A DNA stretch of 64,000 nt from Poseidonibacter lekithochrous (GTDB lineage Bacteria > Campylobacterota > Campylobacteria > Campylobacterales > Arcobacteraceae). The stretch covers positions 1-64,000 of the forward strand of contig NZ_JAHKQT010000013.1 of NCBI RefSeq assembly GCF_018861145.1, read 5' to 3'. Below the pieces are notes generated by a model that ran no database searches, had not been told where the DNA came from, and saw only the letters and a program-made list of their open reading frames with translations. A program made the position numbers and the translations under genes. Below are positions 17,082-25,614 of this stretch, piece after piece (positions within the stretch are counted from its first letter, which is position 1; every line of letters starts with the position of its first letter).

Positions 17082-18047
17082 TTATATTAAACCTACGGCA
17101 TCTCTAATAATTCTCATTTTTTCACTAGCAATTTTAGAAGCTTTAGAAGCTCCATAAGCTAATATCTCATGTACTTCTTTAGGATTTTCTAAAAGATGTG
17201 CTCTTCTTTCTTCATATGGTGCAAAGTGCTCATTTATTTTATCAAATAAAGTTAATTTAAAATGTCCATAACCTTCACCTGGTGTTTCAAATCTTTTTTG
17301 TAAATCTTTTAATTCATCTTCATTCATAAATAATTCAGATATTTTATAGATATTGTTATCTTGCCATTGTTTAACATCATCAAGTTCTTTTGAATCTGTA
17401 ACAATTCCCATTACTTGTTTTTTGATTTTCTTTTTAGTGTTAAACATATCAATTGTATTTCCATAAGACTTAGACATTTTAGCTCCATCAGTTCCTGGAA
17501 CTGTAGCAACTGTTTCATCTACTTTTGCTTGAGGCAATATAAATAGGTCTTGTTTATAAGAATGATTTATTGAAGTTGCTATATCTCTTGCCATTTCAAC
17601 ATGTTGAATTTGATCTTTCCCAACTGGTACGATATTAGAATCAAATATTAAAATATCTGCAGCCATTAATACAGGATAAGAAAATAATCCGTGATTTGCA
17701 CCAATTCCTCTTGATGTTTTATCTTTATATGAGTGAGCTCGTTCAAGTAATCCCATAGATGTATGGTTTGATAAAATCCAGTAAAGCTCTAATACTTCTT
17801 TTACATGATGTTGTACCCAAAATGTTGATTTTTCTGGATCCATTCCTAGTGCTAAAAAGTTAACTGCTGCTTCAAAAGTATTTTGCTCTAATAAAGCTTT
17901 ATCTTTTACTGTTGTTAGTGCATGATAAGAGGCGATAAATGCAAATAGCTCTCCATCATTTTGAGATTCAATCATCTTCTTAACCATTCCAAAATAGTTT
18001 CCAATATGAATAGTTCCTGATGGTTGAATACCTGATAAAATTCTCAA
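17082..18047 (-). CDS. trpS: Tryptophanyl-tRNA synthetase
   Basis: This 321-residue class I aminoacyl-tRNA synthetase charges tRNA-Trp in the cytoplasm. It has the N-terminal GIQPSGTIHIGNYFG (HIGH-type) motif and a KMSKS loop (AKMSKSYGN) at ~193-201, with the usual length for the family. The start codon appears to be TTG (18045-18047) behind AAGGAAAT. It runs convergent to the regulator at 16476 with only 6 bases between the stops. Confidence 0.96.
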   Translation of the reverse strand: MRILSGIQPSGTIHIGNYFGMVKKMIESQNDGELFAFIASYHALTTVKDKALLEQNTFEAAVNFLALGMDPEKSTFWVQHHVKEVLELYWILSNHTSMGLLERAHSYKDKTSRGIGANHGLFSYPVLMAADILIFDSNIVPVGKDQIQHVEMARDIATSINHSYKQDLFILPQAKVDETVATVPGTDGAKMSKSYGNTIDMFNTKKKIKKQVMGIVTDSKELDDVKQWQDNNIYKISELFMNEDELKDLQKRFETPGEGYGHFKLTLFDKINEHFAPYEERRAHLLENPKEVHEILAYGASKASKIASEKMRIIRDAVGLI

Positions 18048-18096
18048 AATTTATTTCCTTGTAATTTTTTTGTAATTATAGCAAAAGTAGCTAAAA

Positions 18097-19380
18097 TTAA
18101 TTATTGTTTATTTTACTATGTAACTTTGAGATTATAAGTTCTAAATGCATAATTAAATCATAATATTCACCCATGTAAGAAAGTGGGACTTTTGTCTCTT
18201 CTTTAATCTCTTTTTTTAATTCTTCAACTTCAAGAAGTTTACTTTTTAATTCTTCTATTTTTAGACCTTCTAAAGCTAAATCAAGTGCTTGAAGTTCATC
18301 ATACCATCTATATATTTTTGAACGAACACTCCACTTGTAAAGAGGTAAAGTACCTTTAATTAAAGGTATTAAGAGTGTGATTAAAGGTATTATTAAAATC
18401 TTTAATCTATCAAGATTTGAAGCAATCCAATAAGGAAAGATTTTCTCTAACCATGTATCTCCATAGTCAAAATATCTTTGAGCTTCTTCATTTGTCTTAA
18501 TTGTTATATTATGCAGATTAGGAAATTGATTTTCTGCTTCAAAAAGATTTTTTTTATTATGTATATCTTTAATACTTTTTAAAACTAATCTAGTTAACTC
18601 TTCTGAAAAATCATCTCTAGCAACAAGTAAAGCTGTTGTAGCTAAAAGGTTAATATTCTCAGAAGGCACATTTTTATATAAGTTTATTGTTCCTTCATAA
18701 AGTTTAATTGGTTCTAAGAAATTATATTTTCTGCTATAAGCTTTTGCTCTTTTTAAACTAAAAAGATTTATATCAGGATTTTCTAATAACTCTTTTATCA
18801 CAGCAGAGTCAGGAGAGCTAACTAAGAAAATAGCATCAAGTTCTCCTTTTAAAAGTTTTTCCTTACTTTCTTCTGTAGAATAGTTTAAAATACTTGAATT
18901 TGTATTATCAATCTTATTATCACTTAATATTTTTGATGCAAGGTCATTTGTACCACTTCCTTCTTGTCCTACTGATATTTTTTTTGAAGTTAATTCAACA
19001 ATATAATCCATTGTATATTTTTCATTTCTATAAAATATCCATAAAGGTTCATAGTAAGTAGAAGCTAGAGTACTTACTTGTGTTTCTTTTTGGTCATAAT
19101 CTATTCCATTTTGAATAAATGCTACATCAGCTTTTTTCTCTTTTATTAATTGAAGATTATCAATTGAACCTTTTGATGTAAGTATATTTACTTTAACTTT
19201 TTGTTTTTCAAGTATTTCTTTATAAATTAGTGCTGTTTTATAGTATTGGCCATTTTTAGAGCCAGTTGCTATTGTGAACTCTTTTTTAGGTACGGGTTGT
19301 ATAAATTGGATTGTTGTATAAAACGAAGCAATTATAAATGCTAAAATTAAAAGTGAGACAAGTAAAACTTTATTTTTCAT
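18097..19380 (-). CDS. TAXI-family TRAP-type solute receptor with C-terminal membrane anchor
   Basis: This 427-residue protein has an N-terminal TM/signal anchor (~5-26), then a TAXI-type substrate-binding domain (IATGSKNGQYYKTA at ~38-51; QEGSGTNDLASKIL). Unlike soluble receptors it ends with a second TM segment (~325-348) and a charged helical/coiled-coil tail (~355-427). No DctM/DctQ-type TRAP permease lies nearby, so it is an orphan. Family members bind small anions or amino acids; the ligand cannot be told here. It is divergent from the small gene at 19499. Confidence 0.8.
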   Translation of the reverse strand: MKNKVLLVSLLILAFIIASFYTTIQFIQPVPKKEFTIATGSKNGQYYKTALIYKEILEKQKVKVNILTSKGSIDNLQLIKEKKADVAFIQNGIDYDQKETQVSTLASTYYEPLWIFYRNEKYTMDYIVELTSKKISVGQEGSGTNDLASKILSDNKIDNTNSSILNYSTEESKEKLLKGELDAIFLVSSPDSAVIKELLENPDINLFSLKRAKAYSRKYNFLEPIKLYEGTINLYKNVPSENINLLATTALLVARDDFSEELTRLVLKSIKDIHNKKNLFEAENQFPNLHNITIKTNEEAQRYFDYGDTWLEKIFPYWIASNLDRLKILIIPLITLLIPLIKGTLPLYKWSVRSKIYRWYDELQALDLALEGLKIEELKSKLLEVEELKKEIKEETKVPLSYMGEYYDLIMHLELIISKLHSKINNN

Positions 19381-19468
19381 TTGGAATCTTTTTTATTTAT
19401 ATCTTATACAAAACTTTATAAAAAAACATATAAGAGAGTAGTAAAAGTTAATTAAAATATGTTTATGA

Positions 19469-19480
19469 TACAATTCGCGA
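19469..19480 (+). promoter_or_regulatory. -10 promoter element (TACAATTCGCGA) of the 68-residue gene
   Basis: TACAAT followed by TCGCG lies 25 bases upstream of the start at 19499. The same TAyAATTCGCG block occurs before rpsO (59598-59608), which supports its use as a -10/start-site region. Confidence 0.6.
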
Positions 19481-19498
19481 AAATTTAAAGGAGATATT

Positions 19499-19705
19499 AT
19501 GGCAACAGTAAGAGTTGAAAGAGCATGTGGTTGTTTTAGAAATTCAGACTTTGAACAAGTTACTGAATGTGAAACAATTGATGCTGCATTAGAAAAAGCA
19601 AATGAAATGTGTACAGTTATGAATGAAGAATTTTGTGAGAAACATAGATTTAAAACAGAATATGTTGAGGGTGAAGTACTAATTAAAATGGTAATGAACG
19701 GATAA
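19499..19705 (+). CDS. Small conserved-looking cytoplasmic protein, function unknown
   Basis: This 68-residue protein has a strong AAAGGAG ribosome site 7 bases before the ATG. It has four Cys: two near the start (ACGCF), one at CET and one at MCTV, plus FCEKH, so it might bind metal or form disulfides. It has no signal peptide or TM segment. It is flanked by its own promoter and a separate serS promoter, so it is probably a monocistronic, well-expressed gene. I do not recognise the family. Confidence 0.75.
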   Translation: MATVRVERACGCFRNSDFEQVTECETIDAALEKANEMCTVMNEEFCEKHRFKTEYVEGEVLIKMVMNG

Positions 19706-19744
19706 TCTTCTCATCTATCTAATCTCTTTGTAGCAATTTTTAGA

Positions 19745-19750
19745 TATAAT
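19745..19750 (+). promoter_or_regulatory. -10 element (TATAAT) of serS
   Basis: A consensus TATAAT sits 29 bases before the serS ATG (19779), in the 73-base gap after the small gene. Confidence 0.5.
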
Positions 19751-19778
19751 GCAAAAAATATAAATACAAAGAGAAAAG

Positions 19779-21017
19779 ATGATTGATATAAAACTACTAC
19801 AAAAAGACTTTGATACTATGGCTAGCGCTTTAAAAAGAAAAGGTGTGGCTCAAGAAATTTTAGACAACTTAAAATCTATCTCAGAAAATGCAAAGCTTAA
19901 AAGACAAGACATGGAAAATGTTACAGCTGAACAGAATAAATTATCAAAAGAGTTTGGAAGATATAAAAAAGAAGGTTTAGATATAGCACCTCTTCAAGCT
20001 AATATTAATGCTCTTAAAGCGAATAAACAAACTTTAGAAGATGAGGTTAGAGTTATAGAAGAAGAGCTTACTTCAATAGCACTTGGTGTTCCAAATCTTC
20101 CTGATGATTGTGTTCCTAATGGTGCAGATGAGAATGAAAATGTTATTTTAGACACTATTGGAGAAAAACCAGAATTTTCTTTTACTCCTAAAGAGCATTG
20201 GGATTTAACAAATGGTTGGATTGATTTTGAACGAGGTGTAAAAATAGCTAAGTCTAGATTTGCAGCTCTTAGAGGCGAAGGTGCTAGAATGGAAAGAGCT
20301 CTTATTAACTATATGCTTGACTTCAACAGAGAAAGAGGTTTTGAAGAGTGGTATGTTCCTTTTATGGCAAACTCTAATACACTTCAAGGAACAGGTCAAT
20401 TACCAAAGTTTGAAGATGATTTATTTAAAATAGAAGGTGAAGATTTATATCTTATTCCTACTGCTGAGGTTTCATTAACAAATCTTGTAAATGATGAAAT
20501 TATACCTGCTGAAGAACTTCCTATGTTACTTACTTCGTATACTCCATGTTTTAGAAAAGAAGCTGGAAGTGCAGGAAGAGATACTAGAGGACTTATTAGA
20601 CAACATCAATTTGATAAAGTTGAAATGGTTGCTATTACTAAACCTGAACAAAGTGAAGAAGTATTCGAAAAAATGGTAAATTGTGCAAGTGATTTATTAA
20701 CTTCATTAGGATTAGCTCACCAAAAAATGCAATTATGTACTGGGGATTTAGGTTTTTCTGCGTCAACAACAATTGACTTAGAAGTTTGGTTACCTGGTCA
20801 AAATAAATATAGAGAAATCTCTTCAATTTCAAATACAAAAGAGTTCCAATCTAGACGTGCAAAAATTAGATATAAAGATGGGAAGAAAAATGTATTAACT
20901 CATACATTAAATGGTTCATCACTTGCAGTTGGAAGAACTCTTGTTGCAATTATGGAAAACTATCAAAATGAAGATGGAAGCGTAAGAATTCCAGAAGTAC
21001 TTAAAAAATATATGTAA
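19779..21017 (+). CDS. serS: Seryl-tRNA synthetase
   Basis: This 412-residue class II synthetase charges tRNA-Ser and tRNA-Sec. The N-terminal helical hairpin that grips the tRNA long arm (~1-110) is followed by the catalytic core. Motif 2 is [24 protein letters not shown] (two overlapping parts) and motif 3 is [19 protein letters not shown]. The length fits the family. A 10-bp perfect hairpin follows the stop. Confidence 0.97.
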   Translation: MIDIKLLQKDFDTMASALKRKGVAQEILDNLKSISENAKLKRQDMENVTAEQNKLSKEFGRYKKEGLDIAPLQANINALKANKQTLEDEVRVIEEELTSIALGVPNLPDDCVPNGADENENVILDTIGEKPEFSFTPKEHWDLTNGWIDFERGVKIAKSRFAALRGEGARMERALINYMLDFNRERGFEEWYVPFMANSNTLQGTGQLPKFEDDLFKIEGEDLYLIPTAEVSLTNLVNDEIIPAEELPMLLTSYTPCFRKEAGSAGRDTRGLIRQHQFDKVEMVAITKPEQSEEVFEKMVNCASDLLTSLGLAHQKMQLCTGDLGFSASTTIDLEVWLPGQNKYREISSISNTKEFQSRRAKIRYKDGKKNVLTHTLNGSSLAVGRTLVAIMENYQNEDGSVRIPEVLKKYM

Positions 21018-21019
21018 GT

Positions 21020-21043
21020 AAATTAGCTCTTTTGAGCTAATTT
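21020..21043 (+). terminator. Hairpin terminator after serS
   Basis: A perfect 10-bp stem (AAATTAGCTC with GAGCTAATTT) encloses a TTTT loop. The trailing T tract is short, so read-through into the J-domain gene at 21065 is possible. Confidence 0.55.
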
Positions 21044-21064
21044 CTAAAATAAAAGATTGAGAAT

Positions 21065-21760
21065 ATGATAAAAAAAATACTGAAAATATTTCTAGCTGTA
21101 ATACTGTTACTAATCAAAAAAATATTTGTTAGAAAAAATAGAGTTGCACATAAAATCATGGATGCTCTTGCTAATAAATTCCATTCTATTTTTATTGTTA
21201 CTTCTTTTTCTTTTCTATATATATCCTTATTAAATATTCATATAAAAGAATATTCTCTTAACCCTTTACTTTATGTTCTGTTATTTCTTCAGTTTGTTGT
21301 TATTATTAGATATTTTAATCCTGAAATGCTAAAAATAAAACCATTACAATCAAGAATAATAACTTTAATTAAAAAAGTATCATTAGTTCTATTTATTGTG
21401 AATTGGGTATTTGTATCATTTTTATTCTCCTTATCGTTTATTGCGATATTCTTTATAAACTATGGACTTTATGTTTTTATTATAAATCAAATTAATAAAC
21501 AAAAAGAACAAGAAGAGTTTAAAAAGCAATTTGGTGAAGGTAATTATTCATCAAAAGATATAGTTAAAAAACATGTAGAAAATTTATTTGAAGCAAATAT
21601 AGATGAGAAGCAATTAACTAGAAATGAGATAAAAAAACAATATAGATTAATGGCTAAGAAATATCACCCTGATGTTTATGATGGTACAGATAATGATAAG
21701 TTTGCATCAATTAACCTATCTTATAATTTTTTATTAGATTTAGTGAAATCAAGTAATTAA
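21065..21760 (+). CDS. Membrane-anchored J-domain protein
   Basis: This 231-residue protein has about four hydrophobic segments in residues ~5-150 and a C-terminal J domain (~180-231). The J domain carries the HPD motif (KKYHPDVYDGTD) needed to stimulate Hsp70 ATPase. It would recruit DnaK to the inner membrane; the client is unknown. Its start lies 22 bases after the serS hairpin, and a strong terminator follows. Confidence 0.82.
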   Translation: MIKKILKIFLAVILLLIKKIFVRKNRVAHKIMDALANKFHSIFIVTSFSFLYISLLNIHIKEYSLNPLLYVLLFLQFVVIIRYFNPEMLKIKPLQSRIITLIKKVSLVLFIVNWVFVSFLFSLSFIAIFFINYGLYVFIINQINKQKEQEEFKKQFGEGNYSSKDIVKKHVENLFEANIDEKQLTRNEIKKQYRLMAKKYHPDVYDGTDNDKFASINLSYNFLLDLVKSSN

Positions 21761-21772
21761 AAGATTTTAGCT

Positions 21773-21811
21773 AAAAAAAAAGGATAAGTTATTTAACTTA
21801 TCCTTTTTTTT
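21773..21811. terminator. Strong bidirectional intrinsic terminator
   Basis: The stem AAGGATAAGTTA pairs with TAACTTATCCTT around a TT loop, with an A run on one side and eight T on the other, so it can work on both strands. It ends the J-domain gene. Confidence 0.9.
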
Positions 21812-21921
21812 GTTCGCACACTCTGATTTTATTTATATAAAAAATATTCAAATATATTCAAAAATAAAAATCATTTTGACATTATAAAAACTTTGATTTT
21901 TTACAATAATGAGTAATTAAA

Positions 21922-22010
21922 AGAAGTCTTATCCTGAAAAAAATTTTACAGCTACGTAATTCTTTTACTAAGGAGAGATAATAGATAAAACTTCTATTGC
22001 TGAAAGTATA
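21922..22010 (+). repeat. Imperfect structured repeat, copy 1
   Basis: The 5' arm AGAAGTCTTATC (21922-21933) pairs 11 of 12 with the 3' arm GATAAAACTTCT (21984-21995). A GGAGAG purine stretch lies before the 3' arm, and the element ends in AAAGTATA. Layout, arm sequence and ending match copy 2. A nine-T run follows 34 bases later and could end a small RNA. Confidence 0.55.
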
Positions 22011-22103
22011 TCATAAAAAATGCTATTTTAATGCTACGTTATGTTTTTTTTTCAAAATTTGTAAATTAAAATATTTTTTCTGATATTTTCATAAAAATAT
22101 AAT

Positions 22104-22190
22104 AGAAACTTTACCATGAAAAATCTTATATTGACTTTTTATTTTAAAAGGAGGGGAAGAGGTAAAGCTTCTTATTATGGTGTAAGTATA
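22104..22190 (+). repeat. Imperfect structured repeat, copy 2
   Basis: AGAAACTTTACC (22104-22115) pairs 11 of 12 with GGTAAAGCTTCT (22161-22172), with a GGAGGGGAAG stretch inside and a GTAAGTATA end. Relative to copy 1, a T-A pair near the arm tip is replaced by C-G, a compensatory change that supports a folded RNA. Confidence 0.55.
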
Positions 22191-22234
22191 CTAGGAATGA
22201 AAAGTTATATTAATGATATAAATCAATAATACTT

Positions 22235-22624
22235 CTATTTTATGAAGACTTTAGAATCATATAATTTATTATTAACCCTTACTTCCATATAACCTTTTGT
22301 CACTTTATAATGCTTAAAAGTCATTTCTTGTGCAATCTTTATTTTTTGCTTATTATAAATAGGTATTGATTTTATAAAGTTACCTTTTGAATTACCTATT
22401 TTTACGTCTGGCATGATATTATTTAGTCTTCCAAATACTACTATTTTTGAGAAACATGTACCATTATAATCATCTTTTGTTTTTCGTAAGTGCTGTATAT
22501 TTTCACCATTTCCATTTTGATGAAAGATACCAATTGCATGTGCAGTTTTTATTTGTGAAGAGTAAGCATTTAAGTTTGTTAATGTGAGTACTAGTAAAGT
22601 TATACTTATATATATTTTTTTCAT
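22235..22624 (-). CDS. Secreted protein of unknown function downstream of the nap operon
   Basis: This 129-residue protein has a signal peptide (1-20, NAYS cleavage region) and no further TM segments. It has a single Cys in the mature part (GTCFSK), mixed charge, and a likely beta-rich periplasmic fold. It lies 62 bases after the PAS gene in the same direction and could be a late operon gene or independent. I do not recognise the family. Confidence 0.7.
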   Translation of the reverse strand: MKKIYISITLLVLTLTNLNAYSSQIKTAHAIGIFHQNGNGENIQHLRKTKDDYNGTCFSKIVVFGRLNNIMPDVKIGNSKGNFIKSIPIYNKQKIKIAQEMTFKHYKVTKGYMEVRVNNKLYDSKVFIK

Positions 22625-22686
22625 AATTATAACTTTACTATATATTTGTGTATTTTTTGTTGTTATGTAAATTAAAGCTTGAATCT

Positions 22687-23145
22687 TTACTGTTTTTTAT
22701 ATTCTGTATAGTTTACATGACGAACTAATTCACCTGATGTTAGTTTTAATTGATCATATTTAACTTGGTATTCAACTTTCTTTTCAAAGCTCATTGGGCT
22801 TCTAATAGATTTATATTCTACTAATTTCCCATCTTTATGTACTTCTGAAATCTCAGCATAAACCCAATAATAACCTTGATCTTTACGTAAATTCTTTACA
22901 TAACCCGACCATTTGCCTTTTGTCTCCAATTCTTTCCATAAGTCACTAAATACAGCTCTTGGCATATCCGGATGTCTTACAATATTATGTGGTTTTCCAA
23001 TAAGCTCGTTTGGTGCATAACCAGAAATATGGGCAAAAGTGTCATTTACATAAGTAATATTCCCTTTTAGATCTGTTCTTGAAACAATTAGTTCCTCTTT
23101 TGGTACTATTGTTTCTAATAAAAAATTACTTGAGTTATATTCCAT
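22687..23145 (-). CDS. Single PAS-domain sensor protein attached to the nap operon
   Basis: This 152-residue cytoplasmic protein is essentially one PAS domain, of the Aer type. Markers are TDLKGNITYVND, HISGYAPNELIGKPHNIVRHPDMPR, and GYYWVYAEISEVHKDG. In Campylobacterota such PAS proteins work in redox or energy taxis together with a separate receptor. Its ATG lies 2 bases beyond the napD stop, so it is very probably cotranscribed with nap. No output domain is present, so it must act through a partner. Confidence 0.85.
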   Translation of the reverse strand: MEYNSSNFLLETIVPKEELIVSRTDLKGNITYVNDTFAHISGYAPNELIGKPHNIVRHPDMPRAVFSDLWKELETKGKWSGYVKNLRKDQGYYWVYAEISEVHKDGKLVEYKSIRSPMSFEKKVEYQVKYDQLKLTSGELVRHVNYTEYKKQ

Positions 23146-23147
23146 AA

Positions 23148-23534
23148 TTACTTTCCTGTATTATCAAATGTTCTTGCAAAACCTTCTAAATCTTTTTTCT
23201 TTAAATCTCCATTATAAACAATATCCTTAGGATCCATATCATGGTCATTTAAAGCCTTTGGAACAAGGTCTGCATTATCTAAAACTTCCATATGAGCACT
23301 TAACTCATCTTCACTGTAAGCCATTTGCATTTCAGCCGCAGCTACATGAGGAATACCTTCGATAACTTTTAGTTTTTTTAATTCTTCTTCAACTCCAGCA
23401 CCTTCGATGGTTATAATAATTCGACCTATTTCATCATGCATATGATAATCACAAACATCACAATTTTTTAATGATTCTACTACTTCATCTAAATACTTTG
23501 GTAATGTTGATACTACGATACTTGAAACGTTCAT
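23148..23534 (-). CDS. napD: NapD, chaperone for NapA maturation
   Basis: This 128-residue protein has the NapD ferredoxin-like fold pattern at ~1-80 (MNVSSIVVSTLPKYLDEVVESL; GRIIITIEGAG). It binds the NapA Tat signal and assists cofactor loading before export. The C-terminal ~45 residues are an acidic extension beyond the usual ~85-110 residues. It follows napL by 28 bases and the PAS gene follows it. Confidence 0.88.
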   Translation of the reverse strand: MNVSSIVVSTLPKYLDEVVESLKNCDVCDYHMHDEIGRIIITIEGAGVEEELKKLKVIEGIPHVAAAEMQMAYSEDELSAHMEVLDNADLVPKALNDHDMDPKDIVYNGDLKKKDLEGFARTFDNTGK

Positions 23535-23562
23535 TTATAATCCTTTAGTTTTAATTAAATTT

Positions 23563-24519
23563 TTAATTAATTTTATAATAGTTTATTCTCTCATCATCAC
23601 TAGAAACTAAGACTTCTTTTTCATTAATAAATATTATATTTGTTAATGTAGTTCTATTTCCTTTTAATAATGATAATTCTTCTCTTGTTTTTGTATTAAA
23701 AATACTTACTTCATTATCTTCATTACTAGCAATTCCAGCAAGTTCACCACTTGGGCTTAATCCTGCACTATAAATTAAAAAACTTGCATCTTTATGATAA
23801 GCACTTTTTTTACTTATTGAAAAAACAGCAGCACGTCTATCTTGTCCTGCAGTTAAAATAATATCATTTTTAAAATCAACCTGAAATACATTATCAAGAT
23901 TTTGCTTTTTAAATACTTCTAATACTTTTAAACTATTAGTATCAAGCATTTGTAATATACCACTTTCATCAGCAATTACAATACGTTTTTTATCTTCACT
24001 TAATGCAAAGTATGAAAACTTAGATTGTGATATTTGAGTTTGAAGAATCTTTTTTTTATTTTCTAAATCATATAAATATAATTCATTTGATAATAAAGAA
24101 AAGAGTATTCTTTTTTTATCAAGAAATTTTGCACGTGCTATAAACATTCTTTCTTTTGCAGAGATTATTTCAGTAAGTTTTGAATCTTTATATATATGAA
24201 TTGCCCGTCCACCTTTACTTCCTTGAGAAAGTATTAAAATCATATTTTCTAAAATATCTACACTGTAAATTTTAGAGTCAATTTCATCACCCATAAAATC
24301 TTTTATTCTTGGAATAGCAATAGATTCAAGCAGTTCATGAGTTTTAATATCAAAAATATCCACTTTTGAAGCTGCTGTTGCTACATAAATTTTATCATTT
24401 TTTAATACAATATCAGTAACACTTCCACTTGCTTTATATGTAAAAGATGGATTTATTTCTTTTGCATTTAATATATTTAAAAGTAAAGTTATAAATAAAA
24501 TAGCTTTAAATAGTTTCAT
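23563..24519 (-). CDS. napL: NapL, periplasmic beta-propeller protein of the nap operon
   Basis: This 318-residue protein has a signal peptide (1-19) and WD40/YVTN-like repeated blades (KIYVATAASKVDIFD; ILTAGQDRRAAVFS). NapL is typical of Campylobacterota nap operons and has no assigned reaction; it affects nitrate reductase activity in related bacteria. It lies 12 bases after napF, in the canonical napAGHBFLD order. Confidence 0.87.
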   Translation of the reverse strand: MKLFKAILFITLLLNILNAKEINPSFTYKASGSVTDIVLKNDKIYVATAASKVDIFDIKTHELLESIAIPRIKDFMGDEIDSKIYSVDILENMILILSQGSKGGRAIHIYKDSKLTEIISAKERMFIARAKFLDKKRILFSLLSNELYLYDLENKKKILQTQISQSKFSYFALSEDKKRIVIADESGILQMLDTNSLKVLEVFKKQNLDNVFQVDFKNDIILTAGQDRRAAVFSISKKSAYHKDASFLIYSAGLSPSGELAGIASNEDNEVSIFNTKTREELSLLKGNRTTLTNIIFINEKEVLVSSDDERINYYKIN

Positions 24520-24531
24520 CTTTTTCCTTTT

Positions 24532-25008
24532 TTAGATAACTTTTATTGCCTGAGTAGGGCAAACTTTTATACAAAATCCACATGAAGTACAGTTATCGTT
24601 TACTATTGGTTTAAACATTCCAAAAAAATCAATTGCATCATCAAAACATGGATCTTTACATGAAAAACACATTGTATCATTCCACGCTAAACACTCTTTT
24701 GTATTTATTTGGATTCTAACATTAATATTCTTTTTATTCTCTATTGTTAAAACTTCATTAGGACAGGCATTTGCACACTCATCACAATAAGTACATCCAT
24801 TTATCGAAAAATCAAGTTTTGGTGTTTTATCATCTTGTATTATAATAATATTTTCTTCACAAACTGTACTACATATTCCATCACACTCTATACAGTTTGT
24901 CAAAAAAATTGATTCATCATTAAAATAAGGTGGTCTTAAAATTATCTCTTGCTTTTCATCTTTTTTAAAAGAAGAAGCAAGAGAGCTAAAAAGCTCTCTT
25001 CTTTGCAT
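24532..25008 (-). CDS. napF: NapF, ferredoxin-type protein
   Basis: This 158-residue cytoplasmic protein has several [4Fe-4S] motifs: CDGICSTVC, CTYCDECANACP, CFSCKDPC and CTSCGFCIKVCP. NapF interacts with NapA before export and supports its iron-sulfur assembly or electron supply. It follows napB by 6 bases. Confidence 0.9.
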   Translation of the reverse strand: MQRRELFSSLASSFKKDEKQEIILRPPYFNDESIFLTNCIECDGICSTVCEENIIIIQDDKTPKLDFSINGCTYCDECANACPNEVLTIENKKNINVRIQINTKECLAWNDTMCFSCKDPCFDDAIDFFGMFKPIVNDNCTSCGFCIKVCPTQAIKVI

Positions 25009-25014
25009 TGTTTT

Positions 25015-25614
25015 CTACTTTTTTAATGTATCTAAATCATCTAGGATTACTTCATCCCAACTAGATTTAAATGCACCATTTTCTTTTGTGTAAGCTGCTT
25101 CAAAATTATTTTCAACTGCTAATTTACCAGTTGTTTGAGGCGCATGACATTGACTACAATTAAATCTAGAACCGGCTAATTGAGAAATTGGTTTTACAGA
25201 AACTTCATTTTTCATATTATCAATAGATTTTGTAAACATTTTCCCATCATAATTATGTTTTGGTCTAAAGTCCATAAAGTGTGACTTTGGAATTGGTGTT
25301 GCACCCATTGATTCAGCAACAGCTGGTTCATGACACATTGTACATTGATTGTTATCAATTGTAATTGGTAACATTCCTTCCGTATCATGAGGTATCATAG
25401 GTGGAGCATCTTGGAATGCTCTTTCAATCTTTTTAGAAGTACCTGCTACATCTGTTCCATATGCAGTTTTATCAGCAGTTGTATCTTTCTCAGTATATAT
25501 ATTAGTAGTTCTTAGTCCTAGAGACTCTTCACTAACCGTTTTATTCGCAGTACATCCAATAACTAATATCGTCGCTGTAGTTGCGATTGTTAAAGCTAAT
25601 TTACCTAACTTCAT
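25015..25614 (-). CDS. napB: NapB, diheme cytochrome c subunit of periplasmic nitrate reductase
   Basis: This 199-residue protein has two heme-binding CxxCH motifs (CTMCHE, CSQCHA) and the NapB PPMIPHD segment. It passes electrons to NapA. The N-terminal hydrophobic segment ends with VIGC at residues 18-21, a lipobox, suggesting a membrane-anchored lipoprotein; NapB is usually soluble. The gene overlaps the end of napH by 14 bases. Confidence 0.93.
   Translation of the reverse strand: MKLGKLALTIATTATILVIGCTANKTVSEESLGLRTTNIYTEKDTTADKTAYGTDVAGTSKKIERAFQDAPPMIPHDTEGMLPITIDNNQCTMCHEPAVAESMGATPIPKSHFMDFRPKHNYDGKMFTKSIDNMKNEVSVKPISQLAGSRFNCSQCHAPQTTGKLAVENNFEAAYTKENGAFKSSWDEVILDDLDTLKK

Larger units (their letters stand above)
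21812..22234. other. Gene-free region with two hairpin-forming element copies
   Basis: No coding frame with a ribosome site is visible. The stretch is very AT-rich and contains the two similar elements at 21922-22010 and 22104-22190, and a nine-T run at 22044-22052. The strand of any RNA is uncertain. The element arms are G/A-rich on + before the 3' arm. Confidence 0.5.

Noticed and set aside
21922-22190. Known riboswitch classes (glycine, c-di-GMP-I, lysine, SAM, cobalamin, TPP)
   Set aside because: I could not match their conserved cores, and no gene lies downstream on the same strand.
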